Shown here: positions 1-7,288 of the stretch, one piece after another
Layout: each line of letters starts with the position of its first letter
Numbering within the stretch: position 1 is the stretch's first letter
Assembly: GCA_016840125.1 (NCBI GenBank)
Contig: JAEOSY010000069.1
Location: 1-8,503, forward strand
Reading direction: 5' to 3'
DNA length: 8,503 bases
Source of the DNA: Candidatus Helarchaeota archaeon
Lineage (GTDB): Archaea; Asgardarchaeota; Lokiarchaeia; Helarchaeales; HEL-GB-A
Made by a program: the position numbers and the translations under genes
Notes under the pieces: generated by a model
What the model saw: only the letters and a program-made list of their open reading frames with translations
Databases searched by the model: none
What the model was told of the DNA's origin: nothing

Positions 1-1
1 A

Positions 2-436
2 ATTGTCCCCACACACGTGGGGGTGTACCGATAAGAAAAATGATCGAAGTAGGGGGAAGGAAATTGTCCCCACACACGTGGGGGTGTACCGTGGTGAAGC
101 TTGATGGCGCAGTCCGTGAAAACATTGTCCCCACACACGTGGGGGTGTACCGGAATGAATGCTTTATTAGGCGATCCGAAATAATTGTCCCCACACACGT
201 GGGGGTGTACCGTGTAAAAAGCCAGTAGATGAGGTAGTCTATGAATTGTCCCCACACACGTGGGGGTGTACCGATCAGAGTACAGGATTATATTTCACTC
301 GAAATATTGTCCCCACACACGTGGGGGTGTACCGGCTTCGCCGCGCTTTCTAAGGACGCGCGAAGGATTGTCCCCACACACGTGGGGGTGTACCGTATTT
401 ATTAGGTCACATTTATATAGTCACAAAATTGTCCCC
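2..436 (+). CRISPR. CRISPR array, type I-E-like repeats, trailer end
   Basis: Seven identical 29-bp repeats start at 2, 63, 124, 184, 245, 306 and 367, followed by a cut eighth repeat at 428-436. Each begins ATTGTCCCC, ends GTACCG and contains the palindrome CCCCAC-ACAC-GTGGGG, which would form a 6-bp stem with a 4-nt loop in crRNA. Spacers are 32 bp except the third (153-183), which is 31 bp, and all seven differ. The 29/32 periodicity, the C-run/G-run stem and the ACCG end match the type I-E repeat family; the ATTGT start is less usual than GTNTT. By analogy with I-E repeats read in this orientation, the leader lies left of the window and 428-436 is the oldest end, which fits the degenerate terminal repeat. 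No cas gene is in the window, so the subtype rests on the repeat alone. The array continues or ends beyond position 1. Confidence 0.97.
428..436 (+). repeat. truncated terminal CRISPR repeat
   Basis: Only the first nine bases (ATTGTCCCC) of the repeat are kept, exactly one 32-bp spacer after repeat seven. From position 437 the sequence changes abruptly to G+C-rich coding DNA with no similarity to the rest of the repeat. Degenerate last repeats are normal at trailer ends, but a clean break after 9 bp looks more like a deletion or recombination endpoint than gradual point decay. Confidence 0.8.
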
Positions 437-697
437 GGGCAAGCGAAGGACGGGGCATACTACGAGGAAAAGGCGGATGACGCGGGGGTCGGCGGGGACG
501 AGCGGACCTTTTGGGAGGCTGACCACTCTGGTCCCTACGTGGTGATCGTGCGAGGGACGAGTGGGACAGGATCCTTCAGTTTACTGTTCACCGGCCCTGA
601 ATGGCAATATACAGGTACAGAGGTTCCTATGGAAACCTTTTTCGTTTTTATAGGCGTCGCTTTAGTGTATTTATTCTTCGTAAAAAGGAAAAAATAA
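437..697 (+). pseudogene. 3' fragment of a secreted, C-terminally anchored protein gene
   Basis: An open frame of 86 codons ends at TAA (695-697) and has no start of its own near the CRISPR junction. The first half contains the pattern SGPYVVIVRGTSGTGSFSL, typical of the last strands of a pre-peptidase C-terminal (PPC)-like beta-sandwich found at the end of many exported proteins. It is followed by a single hydrophobic segment (FFVFIGVALVYLFFV) and a KRKK tail, the layout of a C-terminal membrane anchor. The signal peptide and main domain that such a protein needs are missing, so I read this as a gene whose 5' part was lost where the CRISPR array now ends. Positions 437-596 are about 63% G+C by hand count, far above the surroundings, while the anchor-coding end is AT-rich. 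The frame happens to stay open back into the array, but the repeat-encoded residues are not part of the protein. A short expressed peptide from the ATG at 629 is possible but unlikely. Confidence 0.6.
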
Positions 698-744
698 ATA
701 TTTTTTGTAAATAATTCGAGGAATAAAAGGAAAGAAAAATATCA
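690..744 (+). promoter_or_regulatory. possible GH2 promoter/leader and upstream T-tract
   Basis: This short gap separates the gene fragment from the GH2 gene. AAAAAATAAATATT around 690-703 could be an archaeal BRE/TATA element or a bacterial -10 region. A run of six T (701-706) just after the fragment's stop could serve as an oligo-T termination signal. A purine-rich AAGGA (727-731) lies 13 nt before the ATG, too far for a strong Shine-Dalgarno site. None of these elements is distinctive in AT-rich DNA. Confidence 0.25.
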
Positions 745-2598
745 ATGATTAGATCTTTAGAGTATTCTATGAAAGTCAGTTTCAATAGTCCTAACTGGAA
801 GTATCGCTGCGACCCGGATCATCTGGGCGAACACGAAAATTGGCATGATCCGGTGTTCATTAAACAGAATTGGGATCAGCTTCCTTCTGCTCAACTCCCA
901 ATCTGCTGGAACTGCATAATAGAGGACAAATCGCTTCCATATGACCGCTACGTTGGATATTTTTGGTTCTTTCATCAATTTTCTTTGGAAAAAATTGAAG
1001 ATACGAAAGAATATTTTATTAGGTTTAACGGTGTCAATTACTATTGCAAAATTTGGATAAACGGGACTTATCTCGGGGATCACCAGGGTGGCTTCCTGCC
1101 GTTCCAAATAAAGATTCCTAATAAGATTCTAGAAAAGAAGACGAATATTATAGCAGTGGAAATCGAAAACTTTCGTAAATACGAACGTATTCCATCAATA
1201 CATCAGGATTGGTTCTCATGGGGTGGAATTTATCGGGATATCGATCTAATCATCGTACCCCATGCACGTATCGAATGGTTTCATATTATCACACAGAAAA
1301 TTACCTCAAATAGCGCGACCCTTCTTTTAAAGTATAAATTAACTGAAAAATCCGTAATTAAATGGAAGATTATGAAGGATTCAAATATTATCTCTGAGGG
1401 AAACGTTGAAACTCAAGAATTAATTGAGGATTTTGCTATAAACCTTTCAAATCCCGAATTATGGACTCCTGACTCCCCCACTCTATATACCTTTAAAGCC
1501 CAGATTGATGATAGAGGCGAAATTTTTTCTACAAAATTTGGCATTCGAACTGTCGAGGTTCGAAAACAGGGAATCTATCTTAATGGTAAATTGATCCGAA
1601 TCAAAGGGGTGAGCCTTCATGAGGAGTTAATACCGTATGGAAGGGTAATCCCAGAAGCTGAACGTCTGAATGATATAAAAAATATGAAAAAGTTGGGTTT
1701 CAATACACTCAGAACCGCGCACTATTCCCATGACGAAAAACTAATGGATCTCGCTGATGAGGTGGGAATTTTAATTCTGGAAGAAATTCCTGTGTATTGG
1801 GCTAATGATTTTAAGAATCCAGATATAGTGAAACTGGCATTATCAATGGTAAAAGATCTCATCTTTCGTGATTTTAATCATCCTTCAGTTATCTTATGGA
1901 GTATGGGAAATGAAATCCCAATCGAACACAAAGCTTGTAAGCAATTCATGAACCAAATGATGCAGTATGCACGAAAACTAGATTCTTCTAGAATCGTGAC
2001 ATATGTGAGTATGCGTTGGGTAACAGACCCCTTACGGCGCAAGTCGGATTTACCCTGCGTTAATCTCTATTTTGGCTGGTATTTGTTCAGCGAAAGAAAT
2101 CTGAATCGGTTCCTAGATCTTGTGCATGAAGCGACACCTTCACAACCCCTCCTCATAACTGAATTTGGAGCGGGTGCGCAGCGAGGGTTCCATTCAAAGG
2201 ACTATCAGAAATTCTCGGAAGAGAAGCAAGCCTCTATCCTCTCCCACTCCATAGAAACCTTCAATGCGAAGGATTACATCGCAGGTTGGATCATTTGGAT
2301 CTACCGTGACTTCCGATCTCCCATGAGAACTAATCAATACCAACAAGGTTTCAACAGAAAGGGTATTGTTTCTGATAAAAATCAACCTAAACTGATAACG
2401 AAAGTTCTTGAAAAAGTCCTGTGGAAAATCCCGAAAAAGAGAAAGGTGGGTGCTTTGGCAAAATTTTATTTTCTCTTATACCCTATTGAACTCTTTATTT
2501 TTGGGATCATATATGAAGTTTTCAAAGATCGCTTCTTGAAAGGACAATTTGAGCGATTTTATACCCGAAAACCTTTGAAATCCAACAAAAAAAAGTGA
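745..2598 (+). CDS. glycoside hydrolase family 2, probable beta-glucuronidase
   Basis: The 617-residue protein has the three-part GH2 core. An N-terminal jelly-roll sugar-binding domain spans about 10-172 (KIWINGTYLGDHQGGFLPF near 102-120; WGGIYRDIDL near 159-168). An immunoglobulin-like domain follows at about 173-272, then a TIM barrel from about 275. The acid/base is Glu390 (NHPSVILWSMGNE) and the nucleophile is Glu473 (LLITEFGA), by alignment with E. coli GusA Glu413 and Glu504. Asn537-Arg-Lys539-Gly matches the NxK motif with which beta-glucuronidases bind the substrate carboxylate; FGWYLFS (443-449) and W518 also match GusA. The family hydrolyses terminal beta-glycosides with retention; glucuronide is the best substrate guess, galactoside the alternative. 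No signal peptide is visible, so action in the cytoplasm is likely. The last 50 or so residues are unusual: a hydrophobic stretch (about 573-593) and a lysine-rich tail, possibly membrane-associating. The start at 745 gives a full N-terminus; Met9 (769) is a weaker alternative. Confidence 0.9.
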   Translation: MIRSLEYSMKVSFNSPNWKYRCDPDHLGEHENWHDPVFIKQNWDQLPSAQLPICWNCIIEDKSLPYDRYVGYFWFFHQFSLEKIEDTKEYFIRFNGVNYYCKIWINGTYLGDHQGGFLPFQIKIPNKILEKKTNIIAVEIENFRKYERIPSIHQDWFSWGGIYRDIDLIIVPHARIEWFHIITQKITSNSATLLLKYKLTEKSVIKWKIMKDSNIISEGNVETQELIEDFAINLSNPELWTPDSPTLYTFKAQIDDRGEIFSTKFGIRTVEVRKQGIYLNGKLIRIKGVSLHEELIPYGRVIPEAERLNDIKNMKKLGFNTLRTAHYSHDEKLMDLADEVGILILEEIPVYWANDFKNPDIVKLALSMVKDLIFRDFNHPSVILWSMGNEIPIEHKACKQFMNQMMQYARKLDSSRIVTYVSMRWVTDPLRRKSDLPCVNLYFGWYLFSERNLNRFLDLVHEATPSQPLLITEFGAGAQRGFHSKDYQKFSEEKQASILSHSIETFNAKDYIAGWIIWIYRDFRSPMRTNQYQQGFNRKGIVSDKNQPKLITKVLEKVLWKIPKKRKVGALAKFYFLLYPIELFIFGIIYEVFKDRFLKGQFERFYTRKPLKSNKKK

Positions 2599-2635
2599 AA
2601 GCTAGGGTGTATTTTATTTTGTTAGGTCTAGCTTT
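2587..2635 (-). terminator. terminator of the purine operon, overlapping the GH2 3' end
   Basis: AAAGCTAG (2598-2605) and CTAGCTTT (2628-2635) form an 8-bp perfect stem across the 15-bp gap between convergent stop codons, with a 22-nt loop. Read on the minus strand, the stem is followed after two bases (CA) and a C by eight T (complement of 2587-2594), giving an intrinsic-terminator layout for the purF end of the operon. The T tract is encoded within the last lysine codons of the GH2 gene. On the plus strand only TTTT follows the stem, so it would stop GH2 transcription less well. The long loop lowers confidence, but an oligo-T signal alone would be enough in an archaeon. Confidence 0.6.
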
Positions 2636-4065
2636 TGAGTTAATAATTCATAATCTGGAGCTTCACGTAATGGATAATCGCCGGTAAGACAAGCTAAGCA
2701 GAGTTCATTTCTCGGCATTTTGGTTGCTTCAACTAGTCCGTCTAAGGTCTGATAGCCAAGAGTATCGACTCCAATGAACTCCCGTATCCCCTCTACGTTC
2801 ATACGCGCTGCAATAAGATCTGCTTTATTTGGGAAATCTATTCCCATATAACACGCCGCAATAAGGGGGGGACAGCTTATTCGTAGATGAACTTTGTTAG
2901 CACCTGCATCTTTCAAGAGTTTAACAATGTTTCGACATGTAGTGCCCCGTACTATACTATCATCGACTAAAACAACATCTTTACCAGCTATTTGTGTTAC
3001 TACAGGATTAAGTTTGAGGGAAACTGCATAATCTCGCAAGGATTGAGTGGGCATAATGAACGTCCGATGGACATAGCGGTTTTTCATGAGTCCCTCTCGT
3101 AATGGAATACCCGACTCTATCGAATATCCTGAAGCGGCGGTGCGTCCAGAATCTGGAATGGGGACTACAACATCCGCATTAATAAAATGGCTTTTTGCAA
3201 GGTTGCGCCCTAAATTTTCTCGCACATCATATACACAAATGCCATTAAAACGGGTATCAGGTCTGGCAAAATAAACGAATTCGAAAACGCAGAATCCATG
3301 CCGCTTTGCTTTTGGACCCATTACAAAGGAAATATTTCCATCCGTATCGATTTTTACGATTTCGCCCGGTGTGAAATTTTTAATTAGATGCCCTCGTAGA
3401 ACGTCGACAGCAGTACTTTCAGAGGCGATCACATATTTTCCATCAGGAGTTTCACCAATACATAGTGGCTTGAATCCAATAGGATCTTTAAATCCATATA
3501 ATTCACCTTTGTCATTTAGTAAGGTTACTGAATATGAGCCATCCAGAACTTTCATTGAAGCTTTTATACCTTCCAAGTAATCATTAGTTTCAAGGACATT
3601 CGCTGCAATTACATGAGCGAGGATTTCTGTATCTGTTGAGGAACTAAAAATATGCCCCATCTCTCGATATTCCTTCTTTAATTGAATAAAGTTCGTCAAA
3701 GTGCCATTCATAGCAAGTGCAAATTGCAAATAGGGCGACTTAAAAAGCAGGGGCTGGGCATTATCGATAGTACTCTGTCCGGCCGTGGAATACCGTACAT
3801 GACCAATTCCTCGGTTTCCAAAAATTCCCTGAAGCGTGTGATTACTGAATACTTTATCTACAAGACCCATTCCACGGATTCCTTTCAATAATCCGCCTGC
3901 AAAAGTATAGATTCCTGCGCTTTCTTGACCCCGATGTTGCAACGATAAAAGGGTATGGAAAACATCACGCGCAATATGTTTGTTTTGATCTTTCGCAAAA
4001 ATTCCTACAACACCACAAGCATCGTGGATTTTTCTTTCTAAACAACATTGTTTATTACAATTCAT
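2614..4065 (-). CDS. purF: amidophosphoribosyltransferase PurF (Fe-S, propeptide type)
   Basis: PurF commits PRPP to purine synthesis by transferring glutamine-derived ammonia to form 5-phosphoribosylamine. The 483-residue protein has an N-terminal Ntn-type glutaminase domain (about 17-255) and a phosphoribosyltransferase domain (about 256-460) with the PRPP loop VVLVDDSIVRGTT (364-376). The nucleophile is Cys17 in HDACGVVGIF, so a 16-residue propeptide must be removed; no other in-frame ATG lies before Cys17, which fixes the start. Cys259, Cys405, Cys456 and Cys459 are spaced 146, 51 and 3 residues apart, close to the 146, 55 and 3 of the B. subtilis 4Fe-4S ligands, so an oxygen-sensitive cluster is predicted. 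The propeptide is odd in holding three cysteines (3, 7, 8). The gene is last in the operon: its ATG abuts the purL stop with no gap, and a GGGAG site (4074-4078) inside purL lies 8 nt upstream, favouring translational coupling. Confidence 0.97.
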   Translation of the reverse strand: MNCNKQCCLERKIHDACGVVGIFAKDQNKHIARDVFHTLLSLQHRGQESAGIYTFAGGLLKGIRGMGLVDKVFSNHTLQGIFGNRGIGHVRYSTAGQSTIDNAQPLLFKSPYLQFALAMNGTLTNFIQLKKEYREMGHIFSSSTDTEILAHVIAANVLETNDYLEGIKASMKVLDGSYSVTLLNDKGELYGFKDPIGFKPLCIGETPDGKYVIASESTAVDVLRGHLIKNFTPGEIVKIDTDGNISFVMGPKAKRHGFCVFEFVYFARPDTRFNGICVYDVRENLGRNLAKSHFINADVVVPIPDSGRTAASGYSIESGIPLREGLMKNRYVHRTFIMPTQSLRDYAVSLKLNPVVTQIAGKDVVLVDDSIVRGTTCRNIVKLLKDAGANKVHLRISCPPLIAACYMGIDFPNKADLIAARMNVEGIREFIGVDTLGYQTLDGLVEATKMPRNELCLACLTGDYPLREAPDYELLTQKLDLTK

Positions 4066-6285
4066 TTACAAAACTCCCATAATTTTTGGAATTGCTTCCA
4101 TCCATATTTTTCGCATTTTTTCTAGTTCAACTTTAATTGTCCCATCCTTATAGGCAAGTTCCAGTACTGGATCCTCTGTTACTTTTCCAAGAATATGTAT
4201 GGGGACTGAAAATTTTTGGGCGAGTTTCTTAATTTCTTCGACACTCGCCTCCTTACATGAAAGAATGAAACGTGAATGAGATTCTGAAAAGAGGAGCAAA
4301 TCGAGCCGTAGCCCTTGTATTTTAATTGAATCCAAATCCACTTGAGCTCCTTTATTACCTTTTATACACATTTTAGCGAGGGCAATTGCTAATCCCCCTT
4401 TAGAACAGTCATGGGCGGCATTTATTAATTTATGATTTATTACTTCTAAAACACAACTTAATACATTCTTCTCGCGTGTTGGATCAGTTTGTGGTGCAAT
4501 ACCACCTTCAATTTGGTGAATAAAATGATAATATTCAGATCCACCAAGTTCTTCGAATGTATCTCCAAAAAGGATTATAAAGTCCCCACTCTGTTTAAAA
4601 TCCATTGTAATGGCATTCTTTTGGTCAGACATTAGCCCTACAACCATTAAGACAGGCGAGGGTTTGACTGCCTTCTTAGTTACGGCATCTTCATTGTAGA
4701 AGCTTACATTTCCCCCTACACAGGGCAAGTCAAGAGCTTTACTCATATCTGCAATTCCGCGGACGCATTCCACAAACGTCCAGAACATCTCAGGGTCTTC
4801 GGGGTTACCAAAATTCAAGCAATCGACCATAGCGAGAGGTTTTGCCCCCGTGGTTACCACATTTCGGCAAGCCTCCGCGGTTGCCCCCGCACCTCCATGA
4901 TAGGGATCTAAATATGCATGACGGGCGTTACAATCCGTAGCAACCGCAATTGCTTTTTTGGTGTTAAAAACACGTAACACCGCTGCATCTGCCTGACCCG
5001 GCTTTACTTGTGTTCGGACTCCTACCTCATGGTCATATTGATGATATACCCATCCCATATCGGCAATATTAGGTGATCCCAATAAGCGATAAATTATTTC
5101 GCTTATATCTTGAGGTATTTTGGGCGGCTCGACTTGTTTTAATCGCTCAATATATTCAGGCTTTCGGGTTTCTCGGTGATAGACTGGCACGTCATCCAAG
5201 ATACTTGCGGGAAGTTCTCCGACCTGTTTTCCATCTTTTTTCATGTGGATATTGCCTGTATCCGTTACTCTACCGACAATTGCATAAGGTACCTCGAATT
5301 TTTTAAAGATATTTGCAATTGTTTCCACTCCCACAGGATCGACTGCAAACATCATCCGCTCTTGTGATTCCGACAACATAATTTCGTAAGGAATCATACC
5401 TGGTTCGCGGAGCATGATTTTATCTAGATTAACCTCAACACCAGTTCCCCCTCCACCTGCCAATTCGCTACAAACGCAAGTAAACCCTCCGCCGCCAAGA
5501 TCCTTCAAACCATGTACATATTCAGATTTTAAAGCTTCCAAGGTGGCTTCAATGATTAACTTCTTGGTAAATGGGTCCCCAATTTGAACCGCAGGACGGT
5601 CTTCTTCAGATTTATCTGTAAGCACGCGCGATGCAAATGTAACACCACCGAGACCGTCTCTCCCTGTCGAACCCCCCATCAATATAAGAATATCCCCAAC
5701 TTGGTTTGCCACACTACGTTTAATTTCGTCTTTTCGCCCTACTCCCACACAAGCAACATTAACCAAGCAATTTGCTTCGAAGCTCTCATCAAATTCAACC
5801 TCCCCCCCTACCGTTGGCACCCCAATGCAATTCCCATAATCGCCAATCCCTTTGACCACATACTCGAACAACCAGCGATTTTTCGAGTTTGTAATTATCG
5901 AACCAAACCGGAGCGGATCCAATAGCGCAATGGGGCGGGCACCCATGCATAGGATATCCCGAACTATTCCCCCAATACCTGTCGCAGCCCCATCATAAGG
6001 CACAATCGCTGAGGGATGATTATGTGATTCAATTTTGAAGGTGACGACTAGACCATCACCAATATCTATTACTCCTGCATCTTCACCTGGGCCGATCAAA
6101 ACTTGTGGAGCTTCTGTGGGTAGCATCTTTAAATGAGGGCGCGAACTTTTATATGAGCAATGTTCACTCCACATGATATCAATCATACCGATTTCAACCA
6201 TGTTCGGAGTGCGCCCTAGCATATTTTTCACTTTCTCAATCTCATCGGGCTTTAAATCCACCCTAACTCCAGAAACCATCGGCAT
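4066..6285 (-). CDS. purL: phosphoribosylformylglycinamidine synthase, large subunit PurL
   Basis: PurL is the ATP-dependent synthetase subunit that converts FGAR to FGAM using ammonia delivered by PurQ. At 739 residues it is the small, stand-alone type that needs PurS and PurQ, not the roughly 1,300-residue fused enzyme of enterobacteria. Landmarks are [15 protein letters not shown] (39-53), with the conserved histidine-containing motif near the N-terminus, [10 protein letters not shown] (84-93), the glycine-rich DLGGGGF (262-268), GGNVSFYNE (524-532) and [15 protein letters not shown] (625-639). These repeat the two-fold AIRS/PurM-like arrangement expected of the family. GGAGG (6295-6299) lies 9 nt before the first ATG, inside the purQ end; Met3 would place it 15 nt away, so the first ATG is preferred. 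The gap from the purQ stop is one base. I see no missing motif or frameshift. Confidence 0.98.
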   Translation of the reverse strand: MPMVSGVRVDLKPDEIEKVKNMLGRTPNMVEIGMIDIMWSEHCSYKSSRPHLKMLPTEAPQVLIGPGEDAGVIDIGDGLVVTFKIESHNHPSAIVPYDGAATGIGGIVRDILCMGARPIALLDPLRFGSIITNSKNRWLFEYVVKGIGDYGNCIGVPTVGGEVEFDESFEANCLVNVACVGVGRKDEIKRSVANQVGDILILMGGSTGRDGLGGVTFASRVLTDKSEEDRPAVQIGDPFTKKLIIEATLEALKSEYVHGLKDLGGGGFTCVCSELAGGGGTGVEVNLDKIMLREPGMIPYEIMLSESQERMMFAVDPVGVETIANIFKKFEVPYAIVGRVTDTGNIHMKKDGKQVGELPASILDDVPVYHRETRKPEYIERLKQVEPPKIPQDISEIIYRLLGSPNIADMGWVYHQYDHEVGVRTQVKPGQADAAVLRVFNTKKAIAVATDCNARHAYLDPYHGGAGATAEACRNVVTTGAKPLAMVDCLNFGNPEDPEMFWTFVECVRGIADMSKALDLPCVGGNVSFYNEDAVTKKAVKPSPVLMVVGLMSDQKNAITMDFKQSGDFIILFGDTFEELGGSEYYHFIHQIEGGIAPQTDPTREKNVLSCVLEVINHKLINAAHDCSKGGLAIALAKMCIKGNKGAQVDLDSIKIQGLRLDLLLFSESHSRFILSCKEASVEEIKKLAQKFSVPIHILGKVTEDPVLELAYKDGTIKVELEKMRKIWMEAIPKIMGVL

Positions 6286-6286
6286 T

Positions 6287-6997
6287 TTAGCGCCCCTCCA
6301 AAAATTGTTTTAAAGATTGGAAAATTTGAATTCCATCATCGCTTTTAGAAGGGCTAATCATTGGTTCACTTGCTCTTTCTGGATGTGGCATCAAACCCAA
6401 TACATTTCGTTCTATGTTACAGATTCCTGCAATGTTTTCAAAAGCACCATTTGGGTTCGCTTCAGGTACAATTTCACCAGCTTCATCACAATAACGGAAA
6501 ACGACTTGGTCATTTTCATTTAAATCCTTCAAATCTTTCTCATCATTGAAATAACGGCCTTCTCCATGAGCTATTGGGATGTTTATTACTGAACCTTTCT
6601 TAATACTACTTGTAAATGCTGAATTAATGGTCTCAGTTCGTATTTTGACCCATTTACAAATAAAAGTTAAACAATCGTTTTGAAGTAGAGCCCCCGGTAA
6701 AAGTTCAGACTCCACTAGGATTTGAAATCCATTACATATTCCAATTATTGGTTTTCCTTCTTTTACCATATCCTTTATCTTTTGCATTGCGGGGCTATAT
6801 GCTGCGATTATCCCTGCTCTTAAATGATCGCCATAGGAGAATCCCCCTGGCAAAACCGCCGCATCATAATTGGAATCTTTAAAATAAGTGTGCCAAATTA
6901 AATCAGTTTCTATTTGCATAACATTTTTTAGCACATGAACTGTATCGAGATCGCAATTGCTTCCCGGAAACTGAATAACTGCGACTTTAATACCCAT
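6287..6997 (-). CDS. purQ: phosphoribosylformylglycinamidine synthase, glutaminase subunit PurQ
   Basis: This 236-residue class I glutamine amidotransferase hydrolyses glutamine and passes ammonia to PurL. Cys88 in [11 protein letters not shown] is the nucleophile, and His205 and Glu207 in GLMPHPERA complete the triad. The N-terminal [12 protein letters not shown] and [14 protein letters not shown] (49-62) are family hallmarks, and the length is normal. AAGGA (7006-7010) lies 8 nt upstream of the ATG. The gene sits between purS and purL, as expected for genes whose products form the PurSQL complex. The end overlaps the purL ribosome-binding site, so the two are probably translationally coupled. 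Confidence 0.98.
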   Translation of the reverse strand: MGIKVAVIQFPGSNCDLDTVHVLKNVMQIETDLIWHTYFKDSNYDAAVLPGGFSYGDHLRAGIIAAYSPAMQKIKDMVKEGKPIIGICNGFQILVESELLPGALLQNDCLTFICKWVKIRTETINSAFTSSIKKGSVINIPIAHGEGRYFNDEKDLKDLNENDQVVFRYCDEAGEIVPEANPNGAFENIAGICNIERNVLGLMPHPERASEPMISPSKSDDGIQIFQSLKQFLEGR

Positions 6998-7014
6998 TCA
7001 TTTAATCCTTCTTT

Positions 7015-7278
7015 CTATTTTTCTCCTTTTCCAGTTATAGTACAAATCGATGCTACAGGATTAAAGATCCGTAAATCATTAACTAGCTTAAATACAAGAT
7101 CTTTTGCTTCCTTTTCGCCTGAAGCTTCCACTTTCATTCTAAAATACTTCCCTGATCTAACCGAAGTGATCATATCATACCCTCCCCGATTAATGAGATC
7201 CTTTTGTACGGTCTGTCCCTCGGGATCGCGTGCGGCAGGTTTATTTTCAATTACAATTTCAACCGTATATTCTGGCAA
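7015..7278 (-). CDS. purS: phosphoribosylformylglycinamidine synthase subunit PurS
   Basis: PurS is the small structural subunit that bridges PurQ and PurL in the FGAM synthase complex. The 87-residue protein has the family's N-terminal strand (YTVEIVIENK), DPEGQTVQ (18-25), and the VRSGKYFRMKVEA region (40-52) of the second strand, matching B. subtilis PurS (84 residues) nearly end to end. The start is TTG at 7276-7278; the next in-frame ATG (Met36) would remove more than a third of the fold. AGGTGA just upstream supports TTG. It starts 8 nt after the purC stop, and purQ follows 17 nt after its own stop. Confidence 0.95.
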   Translation of the reverse strand: MPEYTVEIVIENKPAARDPEGQTVQKDLINRGGYDMITSVRSGKYFRMKVEASGEKEAKDLVFKLVNDLRIFNPVASICTITGKGEK

Positions 7279-7280
7279 GT

Positions 7281-7288
7281 CCTCACCT
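7281..7288 (-). promoter_or_regulatory. ribosome-binding site setting the purS TTG start
   Basis: On the minus strand the purC stop TAG runs into AGGTGAGG, so the Shine-Dalgarno sequence shares two bases with the stop codon. AGGTGA ends 4 nt before the TTG. This short spacing and the overlap suggest that ribosomes finishing purC help start purS, and they decide for the TTG codon over later ATGs. Confidence 0.6.

Noticed and set aside
40..228. Open frame of 62 codons across the repeats
   Set aside because: It is a by-product of the repeat lacking stops in this frame: each repeat reads IVPTHVGVYR with spacer-coded residues between. It is CRISPR DNA, not a gene.
260..436. Upstream extension of the gene fragment into the array, starting at ATG 260
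   Set aside because: The residues are repeat and spacer translation. The frame stays open by chance, so the real coding remnant begins at the junction (437).
1..436. Cas genes or CRISPR leader within the window
   Set aside because: The array runs off the left edge and DNA to the right is an exoprotein fragment and a GH2 gene; nothing resembles Cas proteins or an AT-rich leader next to a first repeat.
757..1107. 116-codon minus-strand frame inside the GH2 gene
   Set aside because: The plus strand encodes the conserved GH2 sugar-binding domain here; the opposite frame has no recognisable feature.
5584..5925. 113-codon plus-strand frame inside purL
   Set aside because: Antisense shadow of a fully conserved PurL region, with no domain or start signal of its own.
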